This document shows, piece by piece, positions 19,406 to 28,342 of a DNA stretch of 64,000 bases. This DNA comes from Brevundimonas huaxiensis (GTDB lineage: Bacteria; Pseudomonadota; Alphaproteobacteria; Caulobacterales; Caulobacteraceae), in the NCBI RefSeq assembly GCF_014218725.1, contig NZ_JABBJE010000001.1, forward strand, positions 496,001 through 560,000. The letters run 5' to 3'. The notes beneath the pieces were generated by a model, which was given only the letters and a program-made list of their open reading frames with translations, searched no databases and was not told the origin of the DNA. The position numbers were made by a program, and so were the translations under genes. Within the stretch, counting starts at the first letter, position 1. Each line of letters begins with the position of its first letter.

Positions 19406-19900
19406 ATGAAAAAGATCCTGACCACCGCAATCGCTTCGGTCATGGCCGCCGGCGCGCTGGGCGCAGCAGGCGCAGCCTCGGCTCAGCCCGTACCGCCCCA
19501 CGGTCCGCATGGTCCCGCCGCACGTCACGGTCCGGGTCCTGACCACTACGATCGTCGGGACTATCGCCAGGATCGCCGCGATTACCGCCGCGAGCTGCGC
19601 GAGGATCGTCGGGACTATCGCCAGCAGCAACGCGCCTATGAACGCTGGCAGCGTGCGGAACGTCGTTACAACGCCCCGCGCTACGTCCCGCCGCGCGGCT
19701 ATGCGGTTCGGACCTGGAGCTATGGCCAGCGGATGCCGTCCTACTACCGCACCAACGCCTATGTGGTGCACGACTATAACCGCTATGGCCTGCGCGCGCC
19801 GCCCCGTGGCTACCAATATGTCCGCAGCGGCAATGACGTGGTGCTCGCCGCCGTCGCCGGCGGCCTGATCACCGCCGTGATCGCCGGCCTGTTCAACTGA
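19406..19900 (+). CDS. RcnB-family exported protein
   Basis: A 164-residue secreted protein with a signal peptide (MKKILTTAIASVMAAGAL, cleaved after about ASA). A His/Pro- then Arg/Asp/Tyr-rich low-complexity middle with DRRDYRQDRRDYRRELREDR is followed by the RcnB fold with YGLRAPPRGYQYVRSGNDVVLAAVAGGLITAVI. In E. coli RcnB is a periplasmic protein linked to nickel/cobalt homeostasis; for this branch the function is unknown. The start is supported by GATGGAGACA upstream. A terminator follows 20 bp after the stop. Two more relatives are at 53344 and 54541. Confidence 0.85.
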   Translation: MKKILTTAIASVMAAGALGAAGAASAQPVPPHGPHGPAARHGPGPDHYDRRDYRQDRRDYRRELREDRRDYRQQQRAYERWQRAERRYNAPRYVPPRGYAVRTWSYGQRMPSYYRTNAYVVHDYNRYGLRAPPRGYQYVRSGNDVVLAAVAGGLITAVIAGLFN

Positions 19901-19920
19901 TCCGTCAAGGATTTGAGATG

Positions 19921-19951
19921 CGCTCCGGAGGGAAACCTCCGGGGCGTTTTT
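19921..19951 (+). terminator. Rho-independent terminator after the RcnB-like gene
   Basis: An 11-bp stem (19921-19931 with 19936-19946, one G-U pair) and a 4-base GAAA loop are followed by TTTTTC. Confidence 0.9.
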
Positions 19952-19992
19952 CGTTCTGAAGAGGACGGCGACGCTTCCGGCGCCCAAGATGG

Positions 19993-21687
19993 ATGACGAT
20001 GCGCGCCTTCGCCGAGCTTCTGGACCGCCTGTCCCTGACGGCTTCGCGCAATGCGAAGCTGGTGCTGGTGCGCGACTATCTGAGAGCGACGCCCGATCCG
20101 GACCGGGGATGGGCGCTGGCGGCCCTGACCGGCGACCTGACGTTCGACGCGGCCAAGCCGGCCATGATCCGAAAGGCGGTCGAAGGCCGGGTCGACAGTG
20201 TGCTGTTCGGCTGGTCCTACGACTATGTGGGCGATCTGGCGGAGACCGCGGCCCTGATCTGGCCCGTGACGCCGGACCACCGGCCAAACCGTGAGCCCGA
20301 GCTGGCCGAGGTCGTCGAGGCGCTAAGGACCGCCACGCGGACGGAGGTGCGCGGCCTTCTGGAAGGCTGGCTGGATGCGCTGGAGCCGAAAGGGCGCTGG
20401 GCGCTGCTGAAGCTGATGACCGGGGCCTTGCGCGTCGGCCTGTCGGCGCGGCTGGCCAAGACGGCGGCGGCCATGATGCGCCCGGACGCGGTGATGGCGC
20501 CGCCCTCGCCGGACGGGGACGAGGCGCAGATGACGCTGGAGGCGTTGGACGCCTCTGCCATCGAGGAAGTTTGGCACGCGGTCGAGCCGCCCTACGCCGA
20601 CCTGTTCGCCTGGCTGGAGGGCAGGGCGGAGCGGCCCAGCCCGGATGCGCCCGGCCGGTTCCGACCCGTCATGCTGGCCGTCGCCATCGATGAAGCCGTG
20701 GATCTGCCCAAACTGTCGCCGGCCGATTATGCGGCCGAATGGAAGTGGGACGGCATTCGGGTTCAGGCGGTGCTGGAGGGCGAGGTCCGCAAACTCTATT
20801 CCCGAACCGGCGACGAGATTTCGGCCGCCTTTCCCGATGTGATGGAGGCCTTGGCGTTCGAAGGCGCGATCGATGGTGAGCTGATCGTCTGGCGCGACGG
20901 GGCGGTGGCGCCGTTCGGGGATCTGCAGCAGCGGCTGAACCGCAAGTCGGTGGACGCCAAGGCGATGCAGGCCTTTCCAGCGGCGGTCGTCGCCTATGAC
21001 CTGCTTGCTCAGGATGGCGAGGATCTGCGCGGCCTGCCGCTGCGCGAGCGGCGGGCGCGCCTGGAGGCCTTGGTCAATGGTCATACCGGCGAGCGACTGT
21101 ACCTGTCGCCGGTGGTCGATTACGCCGATTGGGATGAACTGGCGCGGCTGCGGGCCGATCCGCCGGTCGGGGCGGCGGCCGAGGGACTGATGCTGAAACG
21201 CTGGGACAGCCCCTATCTGGCGGGGCGACCCAAGGGGCCGTGGTTCAAGTGGAAGCGCGACCCGCACGTCATCGACGCCGTCCTGATGTACGCCCAGCGC
21301 GGCCACGGCAAACGCTCCAGCTTCTATTCCGACTACACCTTCGGCGTCTGGACGCCGGAAGGGGCGTTGACGCCGGTGGGCAAGGCTTATTTCGGCTTCA
21401 CCGACGAGGAGTTGAAACAGCTCGACAAGTTCGTGCGCGACCACACCATCGACCGGTTCGGGCCGGTGCGGTCGGTGCGGGCCGAGCGGGATTTCGGCCT
21501 GGTGCTTGAGATCGCGTTCGAGGGACTGAATCGCTCGACGCGGCACAAGTCGGGCGTGGCCATGCGCTTTCCGCGCGTCAGCCGCATTCGCTGGGACAAG
21601 CCGGCGCGAGAGGCCAACACTATCGACGATGTGATGGACCTGCTGGACGCCATCGAAAGCGGCGGCGGACGGATCGCAAAGGCCTGA
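19993..21687 (+). CDS. ATP-dependent DNA ligase (LigC-like, damage-response type)
   Basis: The 564-residue ligase seals nicks using ATP, as an accessory to the NAD-dependent replicative enzyme. Seen: an N-terminal DNA-binding helical domain (about 1-200) and the nucleotidyl-transfer motif EWKWDGIR with catalytic Lys251. Other ligase motifs are YSRTGDEI, DGELIVW, AEGLMLKRWDSPYLAGR and WFKWKRDP, followed by a C-terminal OB fold. The family is often encoded with a ligase-associated exonuclease and helicase (Lhr-like). Neither is next to it here, so it stands alone. A short hairpin at 21683-21702 overlaps the stop codon but lacks a T-run. Confidence 0.92.
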   Translation: MTMRAFAELLDRLSLTASRNAKLVLVRDYLRATPDPDRGWALAALTGDLTFDAAKPAMIRKAVEGRVDSVLFGWSYDYVGDLAETAALIWPVTPDHRPNREPELAEVVEALRTATRTEVRGLLEGWLDALEPKGRWALLKLMTGALRVGLSARLAKTAAAMMRPDAVMAPPSPDGDEAQMTLEALDASAIEEVWHAVEPPYADLFAWLEGRAERPSPDAPGRFRPVMLAVAIDEAVDLPKLSPADYAAEWKWDGIRVQAVLEGEVRKLYSRTGDEISAAFPDVMEALAFEGAIDGELIVWRDGAVAPFGDLQQRLNRKSVDAKAMQAFPAAVVAYDLLAQDGEDLRGLPLRERRARLEALVNGHTGERLYLSPVVDYADWDELARLRADPPVGAAAEGLMLKRWDSPYLAGRPKGPWFKWKRDPHVIDAVLMYAQRGHGKRSSFYSDYTFGVWTPEGALTPVGKAYFGFTDEELKQLDKFVRDHTIDRFGPVRSVRAERDFGLVLEIAFEGLNRSTRHKSGVAMRFPRVSRIRWDKPAREANTIDDVMDLLDAIESGGGRIAKA

Positions 21688-21739
21688 AATCGGGCTTTCA
21701 GGGGTTCCAATCGTCGCGTCAGGCGTTAGACCCGGCCTC

Positions 21740-22681
21740 ATGTCTCTGCCTCTTTCCAACGATGTCGCCGAAGCGGTCGCCGCAGGGCGCAAGGCCGTTT
21801 CGATCGACGCCGCCGTGATCGCCAAGCTGACCGACATGGCGGGTGATTTCGCGATCAATCTGACGATCGCCATCCTGATCTTCGTCCTGACGGTCTTTGC
21901 GGCGAAATGGGCGGCGCGGGCGGCGCGCAATACCCTGTCGCGGGTCAAGGGCTTCCGCCACGATCCGACGGTCCTGAGCTTTGCGGTCCAGGTGGTGCGG
22001 GTGGTGGTCTTCATCGTCGGCATGATCGCCGTGCTTCAACGCCTGGGCGTTCAGACCACTTCGATCATCGCCGTGCTGGGTGCGGCGTCCTTGGCGGTGG
22101 GCCTGGCTTTGCAGGGCACGTTGTCGAACGTGGCTTCGGGAATCATGCTGCTGGTGCTGCGGCCCTACCGCGTCGGCGACGTGGTTGATGTCGGCGGGAT
22201 GAGCGGCACGGTGCAGCGACTGGACCTGTTCACGACCCAGCTGTCCAACGCCAACAACCACAAGATCGTCATTCCGAACTCGAAGGTCCTGAGCGACCCG
22301 CTGACCAATCTGACCGGCCAGCAGACCCGCCGGATCGAGATCAACTTCACCGTCGGCTATGGCGACGATCTGAACCAGGCGCGTTGCGTGCTGGCGGATA
22401 TGGCCGCCGCACACGACAAGGTGCTGCAAGATCCCCATCCGTGGACCGGCGTGACGGGCCTGTTGGACAGCTCGGTGCAGGTGACGCTGCACGCCTGGGT
22501 CAAGGTCGGCGACTGGTGGCAGACCCAGGCCGATCTGATGCAGGGCGGCAAGGAGGCGCTGGACGCCGCCGGGATCGAGATTCCGTTCCCGCATCAGGTC
22601 GCCGTTCCCTATGGCGATCACGAGCCGTCGTCGGTCGTTCCGGGCGCGACGACCCCCGATACAGCTTTCAAGGCCAGTTGA
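21740..22681 (+). CDS. MscS-family small-conductance mechanosensitive channel
   Basis: A 313-residue inner-membrane channel that opens on membrane tension to release solutes in osmotic downshock. Hydrophobic helices lie at about 38-62, 75-100 and 105-130; the last is the pore helix with the Gly/Ala pattern AVLGAASLAVGLALQGTLSNVASGI. A cytoplasmic beta domain follows (YRVGDVVDVGGMSGTVQ, HKIVIPNSKVL). Its stop overlaps the ATG of the threonine aldolase gene by one base (TGATG), suggesting translational coupling. Confidence 0.92.
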   Translation: MSLPLSNDVAEAVAAGRKAVSIDAAVIAKLTDMAGDFAINLTIAILIFVLTVFAAKWAARAARNTLSRVKGFRHDPTVLSFAVQVVRVVVFIVGMIAVLQRLGVQTTSIIAVLGAASLAVGLALQGTLSNVASGIMLLVLRPYRVGDVVDVGGMSGTVQRLDLFTTQLSNANNHKIVIPNSKVLSDPLTNLTGQQTRRIEINFTVGYGDDLNQARCVLADMAAAHDKVLQDPHPWTGVTGLLDSSVQVTLHAWVKVGDWWQTQADLMQGGKEALDAAGIEIPFPHQVAVPYGDHEPSSVVPGATTPDTAFKAS

Positions 22682-23697
22682 TGCGTTACGATTTCGGCTC
22701 CGACAACACCGCCGGCATGGCGTTGAGCGCCATCGAAGGCCTGGTGCGGGCCAACAAGGGATTCGCCCGCGCCTATGGCGCAGACGAGGTCACAGCCCGC
22801 GCTGCCGACCAGATTCGCCAGCGTCTGGATGCGGACGCCGAGGTGCGGTTTGTTTTCAGCGGGACGGCGGCCAACGCCATCGCCCTGTCGATGCTGGCCC
22901 AACCCTATGAGGCGGTGCTGGCGCACCATGCGGCGCATATCTGCACCGACGAGACTGGGGCGCCGGGCTTCTTCGGTCACGGCGTCGGCCTGATCGGGCT
23001 GCCGGGCTTCTCGGGCAAGATCGATCCATTGGCCCTGCAGGCGCAGTTGGGCGAACCCGAAGTCGGGCATCGTCAGCCGCCCGCCGCCCTGTCGCTGACC
23101 CAGGCCACGGAATATGGCTCGGTCTATACCGAGGAAGAGCTGCGCCACCTGATCGAACCGGCCAAGGCGCTGGGCTACGGCGTTCACATGGACGGGGCGC
23201 GCCTGACCAATGCGGTCGCCGCCGGTTTCGACCTGAAGGACATTCCTCGCCTGGGCGTGGACGTGCTGGTGTTCGGCGGGGCCAAGGCGGGCGCCAACTG
23301 CGCCGAGGCGATCGTGCTGTTCGACAAGAGCCTGGCGCGGCGACTGGACAACCGGCTGAAGCAGGCGGGCCAGACGTCGTCCAAGACGCGTCTGCTGTCG
23401 GGTCCGATGCTGGGCTTGCTGGAAAGCGGCGATTGGGAATCGGGCGGCGCCCACGCCAATCTGATGGCGCAGCGCTTGGCGGCCGGCATTGCGGGGCGGT
23501 CGCCCTTCGTCCTGGCCCATCCGGTGGAGGCGAACGCCGTCTTCGTGCGGATGCCGAAAGAGGCGCACGCCCGCCTGAACGAAATGGGCTGGGCCTGCTA
23601 CGCCTTCGATGACGGTTCGGTGCGCTTCGTCTGTTCGTGGGCGACGCAGGAAGCGGCCGTGGACGAGTTGATCGAGGCGGTCGCCGGTCTGGGCTGA
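22681..23697 (+). CDS. Threonine aldolase-type PLP enzyme (beta-eliminating lyase family)
   Basis: The 338-residue enzyme is likely a low-specificity L-threonine aldolase, splitting threonine/allo-threonine into glycine and acetaldehyde with PLP. The hallmark HMDGARLTNA block is present (about 169-178), with the probable PLP-binding Lys202 in VFGGAKAGANCAEA. The N-terminus DFGSDNTAGM matches the family opening with its variant Ser-Asp-Asn. Length is typical. Coupled by a one-base overlap to the MscS gene; no metabolic link between them is evident. Confidence 0.88.
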   Translation: MRYDFGSDNTAGMALSAIEGLVRANKGFARAYGADEVTARAADQIRQRLDADAEVRFVFSGTAANAIALSMLAQPYEAVLAHHAAHICTDETGAPGFFGHGVGLIGLPGFSGKIDPLALQAQLGEPEVGHRQPPAALSLTQATEYGSVYTEEELRHLIEPAKALGYGVHMDGARLTNAVAAGFDLKDIPRLGVDVLVFGGAKAGANCAEAIVLFDKSLARRLDNRLKQAGQTSSKTRLLSGPMLGLLESGDWESGGAHANLMAQRLAAGIAGRSPFVLAHPVEANAVFVRMPKEAHARLNEMGWACYAFDDGSVRFVCSWATQEAAVDELIEAVAGLG

Positions 23698-23756
23698 GCG
23701 ACGAATCCCCGCTTGCGCGCCAGCGTGGCCTTTCCCCTGTCGCATTGGCTTTCCAT

Positions 23757-25658
23757 ATGCGGATCATGGCGATGCGAGGCGAACGCTCCGGCGGCAGGCG
23801 TGATCCGATGGTCAAGGCGCAGCAGGCAGGGAGCCCACAGGACAAGACGGACGGACCCCCGACGCTGGCGGCGCTGGCGGACCTTGCGCGGCTGGTGGCT
23901 AGATCCGGCGCGCCGCACCTGAAACTGCGGCTAATCTCGGCCATTCTGCTGACGCTGGCGGGCAAGGGGCTGGGCGTCTTGGCGCCGCTGGTGCTGGGCG
24001 CGGCGGTCAACCGTCTGGCGGCGGGGCAGGGTGCGGCGACCGCCGTCGGCCTGGGCTTTGCAGCCTTCGCCATCGGTTGGGCCCTCGTGCGGTTTCTATC
24101 GGCGGCCTCGCCCCTGGTGTCGGACGTGGTGTTCGCGCCGGTGCGCGCCGCCGCCCAGCGCGCAACGGCGGCCGAGGCCTTTGCTCATGCGCTGAGCCTG
24201 TCGCTGGATTTTCACCAGACCAAACGCTCCGGCGCCCTGTCGCGAACGATGGATCGGGGATCGCGCGCGGTCGATTTCCTGCTGCGCATCCTCGCCTTCA
24301 ACCTGGTTCCGACGGGGGTGGAGCTGGTGCTGGCAGCCGGGGTGCTGGGGGCAAAATACGACTGGCGTTTCGCCGCCGTCGCGGTGGTCGTGGTCGTCAT
24401 CTACACCGCCGCCACCTTCGCCATGTCCAACTGGCGGCTGGAGCATCGCCGGATCATGAATGCGGCCGATTCCGAAGCCGCCGGCGTCTCGGTCGACGCT
24501 CTACTGAATTATGAGACGGTCAAGTCGTTCGGGGCCGAAACGCGCGCGGCCCAGACCTATGATCGCGCGCTGGGCGATTATGCCGAGGCGTCGCTGAAGG
24601 CCAACAGTTCGCTGAACATGCTGAACGGGATGCAGGCCCTGGTGATGAACCTGGGCTTGGGCGTCATGGCGGTGATGGCCGGGTTCGAGGCGGCGGCCGG
24701 AAGAATGGGACCGGGCGACGTGACGGCGGCGGTGCTGATCATGATCTCGCTGTATGCGCCGCTGAACATCCTGGGCTTCGCCTATCGGGAGATCCGTCAG
24801 TCCTTCATCGACATGGAGGAGATGCTGAAGGTGACGCGACAGACGCCGCAGGTCGCCGATGCGCCGAACGCCGTCGCGCTCCCGCGGCCGGTCGATGCGC
24901 GCGGGGCGTCGGTGGCGTTCGAGGCCGTCGGCTTCCGCCACGACGCGCGGGCCAATGGGCTGGAGGACGTCAGCTTCTACGCCGCGCCGGGCACGACGAC
25001 GGCGCTGGTCGGGCCCTCTGGCGCGGGCAAGTCCACCATCGTCAAACTGGCGCTGCGCCTGCTCGATCCGCAGGAAGGGCGCGTGCTGATCGACGGCCAT
25101 GATGCGCGCGAGGTGACCCAAGCCTCGCTGCGGTCGGCGGTGGCGCTGGTGCCGCAGGATGTGGCGCTGTTCAACGACACCCTGGCCGCCAACATCGCCT
25201 TCGCCCGGCCAGAGGCGGATGAGGCGCAGGTGTGGGCGGCCTCGGAGGCGGCGGAACTGGCCGACTTCATTCGCGGCTTGCCGGACGGCATGCAGACCAA
25301 GGTCGGCGAACGGGGGCTGAAGCTGTCTGGCGGCGAACGTCAGCGAGTGGGCATCGCCCGCGCCCTGCTGGCCGATCCGTGCATCCTGATCCTGGACGAG
25401 GCGACCAGCGCCCTGGACAGCCGCACCGAGGCCGCGATCCAGAAGACGCTGCGCAAGGCCAGGAACGGCCGCACGACCCTGGTGGTCGCACACCGGCTGT
25501 CGACCGTGGCGGACGCGGACCAGATTCTGGTGCTGAAGGCCGGGCGGATCGTCGAACGCGGCGGTCACCACGAACTGGTGGCCCGACAAGGCGGGGAATA
25601 CGCGGCGCTGTGGCGCAAACAGACGCGCGGCGGCAAGACGCCTCAGATGGCCGACTGA
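23757..25658 (+). CDS. Atm1-type ABC transporter, fused membrane and ATPase domains
   Basis: A half-transporter of about 633 residues, expected to work as a homodimer. Six hydrophobic segments (about 60-330) are followed by an ATPase with Walker A GPSGAGKST, Q-loop VPQDVALFND, signature LSGGERQRVGIARAL, Walker B CILILDEATSALD and H-loop VVAHRLST. The DFHQTKRSGALSRTMDRGSRAVDFLLR coupling region, given here in outline, is typical of the Atm1/HMT1 class that exports glutathione-linked sulfur or metal compounds. The start is uncertain: ATGs at 23757, 23766, 23772 and 23808 are all possible. It overlaps the next gene tail to tail by 16 bp. Confidence 0.9.
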   Translation: MRIMAMRGERSGGRRDPMVKAQQAGSPQDKTDGPPTLAALADLARLVARSGAPHLKLRLISAILLTLAGKGLGVLAPLVLGAAVNRLAAGQGAATAVGLGFAAFAIGWALVRFLSAASPLVSDVVFAPVRAAAQRATAAEAFAHALSLSLDFHQTKRSGALSRTMDRGSRAVDFLLRILAFNLVPTGVELVLAAGVLGAKYDWRFAAVAVVVVVIYTAATFAMSNWRLEHRRIMNAADSEAAGVSVDALLNYETVKSFGAETRAAQTYDRALGDYAEASLKANSSLNMLNGMQALVMNLGLGVMAVMAGFEAAAGRMGPGDVTAAVLIMISLYAPLNILGFAYREIRQSFIDMEEMLKVTRQTPQVADAPNAVALPRPVDARGASVAFEAVGFRHDARANGLEDVSFYAAPGTTTALVGPSGAGKSTIVKLALRLLDPQEGRVLIDGHDAREVTQASLRSAVALVPQDVALFNDTLAANIAFARPEADEAQVWAASEAAELADFIRGLPDGMQTKVGERGLKLSGGERQRVGIARALLADPCILILDEATSALDSRTEAAIQKTLRKARNGRTTLVVAHRLSTVADADQILVLKAGRIVERGGHHELVARQGGEYAALWRKQTRGGKTPQMAD

Positions 25659-26122
25659 TCGGCGGTCGGGAGCTTCTTTCTCAGAACCTCGTGCAGGTTC
25701 GTCAGGATGGCGGTCCGCGCGGCCTGCTCTTGCGGCGGCAGCGCCAGCAACAGCTTCATCGCCTGGGCATGGACCGTGGCGATGCGCCAGTCGAAACCGC
25801 CCTGACGCGGCGCGGCGTCCAGCAGGTCGCACAGGCCCTTGGCCGCCGTGCACAGGTCGTCCATCTCGAACGGGCTGGCGGCGTCGATGATCTGGCTGGA
25901 GGCGGAATAGGCCAGGTCCAGCCGCATGGGCTCGATCAGGTTCGGATCGGGCTTGGCCAGCAGGGCCGCGATATTGTCGCCGATGATGGCGCGGGCCTGA
26001 TCCTGAAGTCCGTCCAGATTGGCGCGGGCCTGGGCCAGGGCGACCCCGACGCTGACGCCGCCGGGGCGATCCAGCATCTCCGCCAGACGCGACTTGCGCT
26101 GAGTGTGGGTGATGACGGTCAT
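25643..26122 (-). CDS. Conserved helical protein paired with a response regulator, function unknown
   Basis: A 159-residue, mostly alpha-helical soluble protein that I do not recognise. It lacks signal peptide, membrane spans and obvious catalytic motifs. Its start overlaps the stop of the receiver-domain gene by 4 bp (ATGA), so the two are translationally coupled and probably work together. Helices such as FEMDDLCTAAKGLCDLLDA and WRIATVHAQAMKLLLALP could form a bundle that docks a receiver. That is inference only. Confidence 0.7.
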   Translation of the reverse strand: MTVITHTQRKSRLAEMLDRPGGVSVGVALAQARANLDGLQDQARAIIGDNIAALLAKPDPNLIEPMRLDLAYSASSQIIDAASPFEMDDLCTAAKGLCDLLDAAPRQGGFDWRIATVHAQAMKLLLALPPQEQAARTAILTNLHEVLRKKLPTADQSAI

Positions 26123-26670
26123 AGGGTCAGACTCTCCATCCCCTTCGCCTTGCGAATCATGTCGGCGCGGCGTTCCACGCCTTCATAGCCGGTGTGTCGG
26201 AACCGGCGATCCGGCCCCAGATAGTCGCCGACCTCCAGGAAGGGCCGGCTGTCGCGCGCCACCCACAGGATGCGCTCCAGCAGAAGCGCCGGGCTGAAGG
26301 GCTTGGTGACGACGAAGTTGGCGCCGCAGTCTCGCGCCTCGGCGACGCGCCCGCGACGAATGTGGCTGGCGGTCATGATGACGGGGGTGAAGGCGTTGGG
26401 ATTGGGGCCGGAGCGGCGCAGCCAGCGCACCAGTTCGAACCCGTCGATGTCGGGCATGTCGGTATCGACGACCAGCAGATCGACGGGCTTGTCGGTCAGC
26501 AGCTTCTTGGCTTCCATGCCCGTGCCGCACGCATAGGTCGGGCGGATGCCGAAGCCGGTCAGGGCGTTGGACGTCAGGGTCAGGGAGAATGGCGAATCGT
26601 CGACGATCATCGTGATCGCCCCGGCCAGGTTGAAGACGGCGCTTTCACGCAGGGACTCACCGCCGCTCAT
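26119..26670 (-). CDS. Single-domain response regulator with C-terminal extension
   Basis: 183 residues. A CheY-like receiver spans about 18-140: acidic pair in MIVDDSPFSL, phospho-acceptor Asp in LLVVDTDMPDIDG, the Thr/Ser position in VIMTASH and the Lys in VVTKPFSP. The last 45 residues (from about DYLGPDRRFRHTGYEGVERR) are basic and unlike a DNA-binding domain; a RxxGYxGxERR stretch of this kind occurs in other alphaproteobacterial receiver proteins. It therefore probably acts by protein contact. It leads a two-gene unit with the helical protein at 25643. Confidence 0.88.
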   Translation of the reverse strand: MSGGESLRESAVFNLAGAITMIVDDSPFSLTLTSNALTGFGIRPTYACGTGMEAKKLLTDKPVDLLVVDTDMPDIDGFELVRWLRRSGPNPNAFTPVIMTASHIRRGRVAEARDCGANFVVTKPFSPALLLERILWVARDSRPFLEVGDYLGPDRRFRHTGYEGVERRADMIRKAKGMESLTL

Positions 26671-26804
26671 GGCGCAAAGGCCCCCGTCTGTCGCGCCGCT
26701 GAACTCATGGCCGGTCGCAAACCCCGATGCCCCTGAACGAAGCGCCGAGCTTGGCAGACGAGGGTGGATGCTGCGTTAACGCTGGTCGCCAGAGCGACCG
26801 GGCG

Positions 26805-27752
26805 TCAGAGGGCGCCGATGGCGTAGAAGCGATCCGCTCGACGCTTCTTGATCTGCTGCGGCGTCAGGCCGTCGAAGCCCTTCAACTCTTCGGCCAGAAC
26901 CTCGCCGACATTGGCCATGGCCGTGTCGCGATCGGTGTGCGCGCCGCCGACAGGCTCGTCGATCAGGCGGTCGACGATCTTCAGCTGCATCAGGTCCGGG
27001 CCGGTTATCTTCATCGCCATGGCCGCGTCCTTGGCTCGCGCGCCGTCGCGCCACAGGATGCCGGCGGCGCCCTCGGGCGAGATGACCGAATAGATCGAGT
27101 GTTCCAGCATCAGCACGCGGCTGGCTGCGGCGATGGCGATGGCGCCGCCCGAGCCGCCTTCGCCCGTGATGGTGGCGATGGAGGGCACGCCCAGGGTCAG
27201 GCAGCGCTCGGTCGAGCGGGCGATGGCCTCGGCCTGGCCGCGCTCCTCGGCGCCCAGGCCCGGATAGGCGCCGGCGGTATCGATGAAGCTGAGGACCGGC
27301 AGGCCGAACTGTTCGGCCATGTCCATCAGGCGCACCGCCTTGCGATAGCCCTCGGGCCGGGCCATGCCAAAGTTGTGGGTGATGCGGGTCGCGGTGTCGT
27401 GGCCCTTTTCGTGGCCCATGATGACGACGGGCCGGCCGCGGAACCGGGCCAGACCGCCCAGGATGGCCTGGTCGTCGCCGAACTGACGGTCGCCGTGCAG
27501 CTCGTTCCAGTCGGTGAACAGGCTCTGGACATAATCGATGAAGTGCGGGCGCTGCGGATGACGCGCGACCTGGGTCTTCATCCAGGGGTCGAGGCCGGCG
27601 TAGGTCTTCTTGCGCAGTTGGTCGGCCTTTTTGCGCAGGCCCTCGATCTCATGGTCGATGTCGCCCGAGGTGTCGGCCAGCAGCGACAGCTCCTCGATCT
27701 TGGCTTCCAGATCGGCGATCGGCTTTTCGAAGTCGAGATAGTGCGTGGCCAT
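26805..27752 (-). CDS. accA: Acetyl-CoA carboxylase carboxyltransferase subunit alpha
   Basis: AccA and AccD transfer the carboxyl group from biotin to acetyl-CoA, giving malonyl-CoA for fatty-acid synthesis. The 315-residue product begins MATHYLDFEKPIADLEAKI, with family features GHEKGHDTATRITHNFGMARPEGYRKA, FIDTAGAYPG, GEGGSGGAIAIA and SPEGAAGILW given in pieces. The start at 27752 is the usual family start; the frame extends 69 bp further upstream. The gene lies downstream of a toxin-antitoxin pair and xerD on the same strand. Confidence 0.97.
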   Translation of the reverse strand: MATHYLDFEKPIADLEAKIEELSLLADTSGDIDHEIEGLRKKADQLRKKTYAGLDPWMKTQVARHPQRPHFIDYVQSLFTDWNELHGDRQFGDDQAILGGLARFRGRPVVIMGHEKGHDTATRITHNFGMARPEGYRKAVRLMDMAEQFGLPVLSFIDTAGAYPGLGAEERGQAEAIARSTERCLTLGVPSIATITGEGGSGGAIAIAAASRVLMLEHSIYSVISPEGAAGILWRDGARAKDAAMAMKITGPDLMQLKIVDRLIDEPVGGAHTDRDTAMANVGEVLAEELKGFDGLTPQQIKKRRADRFYAIGAL

Positions 27753-27842
27753 CAAGGCGTCCGGGAACTGCAAACGGGCGAAAGCGCCCTTGGGGAAGGC
27801 GCGCGAACCTAGAGAGGTCAACGCCGCCGGGCAAGCGGGGGT

Positions 27843-28037
27843 TCAGAAGGCCTTGGGTAAACCAGCCTGTTTAAGGACTGAGTTGGCGGTGTGGCGGCTC
27901 TTCGAGCGCGGCACGATGACGGCATGCGGTCGGTCGGGATGCCGCCATTTCTCATGGCTGCCCTTGGCGTTCACGACACGATGCCAGCCGGCGGCGAAGA
28001 GAAGGGCGGTCAGTTCGGGGTAGAAGTCTTTCGGCAT
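27843..28037 (-). CDS. hicA: HicA-family toxin (mRNA interferase)
   Basis: A 64-residue protein with the HicA double-stranded RNA-binding-like fold: a helix (TALLFAAGWHRV), then the catalytic-type GSHEKWRHP with its active His, then a strand VIVPRSKSRHTANSVLKQAGL. HicA toxins cleave mRNA and are held in check by a partner antitoxin. It follows the DUF1902 gene by 63 bp on the same strand, giving an antitoxin-first order, opposite to the classic hicAB. It ends 90 bp before accA begins. Confidence 0.85.
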   Translation of the reverse strand: MPKDFYPELTALLFAAGWHRVVNAKGSHEKWRHPDRPHAVIVPRSKSRHTANSVLKQAGLPKAF

Positions 28038-28100
28038 GGCGGCTTCCGATCAGGGCAGATCGCGCATCATCGCCGCCGACATTTCCGGCTCAACGCACGG

Positions 28101-28325
28101 TCACGCAGCGATCACGTCAAATCCACCAGCCGCTTCGAACCGCACTGGGACAGCGCCATGAATGCCGAGATTTTCCGCCAGAAGCTCAGGCGCGAAATGG
28201 CGAGCGAGGTTCTCGAACTCACCGAGTGTCGCCGTTTCCAGCACCAGCCCGACGATATTCGACTCGCTGCACCAGACTCCTGCCTCGGGATCCCAGATCG
28301 CCTTGACGTAGAACTCTTCAGCCAT
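28101..28325 (-). CDS. DUF1902 (HicB-like) antitoxin
   Basis: A 74-residue protein of the DUF1902/HicB-related fold, with the class pattern FYVKAIWDPEAGVWCSES then NIVGLVLETATLGEFENL and a C-terminal PVRFEAAGGFD. Such proteins are partners of HicA-like toxins. No DNA-binding segment is visible after the partial RNase H-like fold, so autoregulation, if any, needs another route. It starts 18 bp after the xerD stop and so may be read from the xerD transcript. Confidence 0.8.
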   Translation of the reverse strand: MAEEFYVKAIWDPEAGVWCSESNIVGLVLETATLGEFENLARHFAPELLAENLGIHGAVPVRFEAAGGFDVIAA

Positions 28326-28342
28326 AGCCGGAATATGCGCCG

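Noticed and set aside
21683..21702. A 7-bp hairpin at the end of the ligase gene as terminator.
   Set aside because: It overlaps the stop codon and has no T-run after it.
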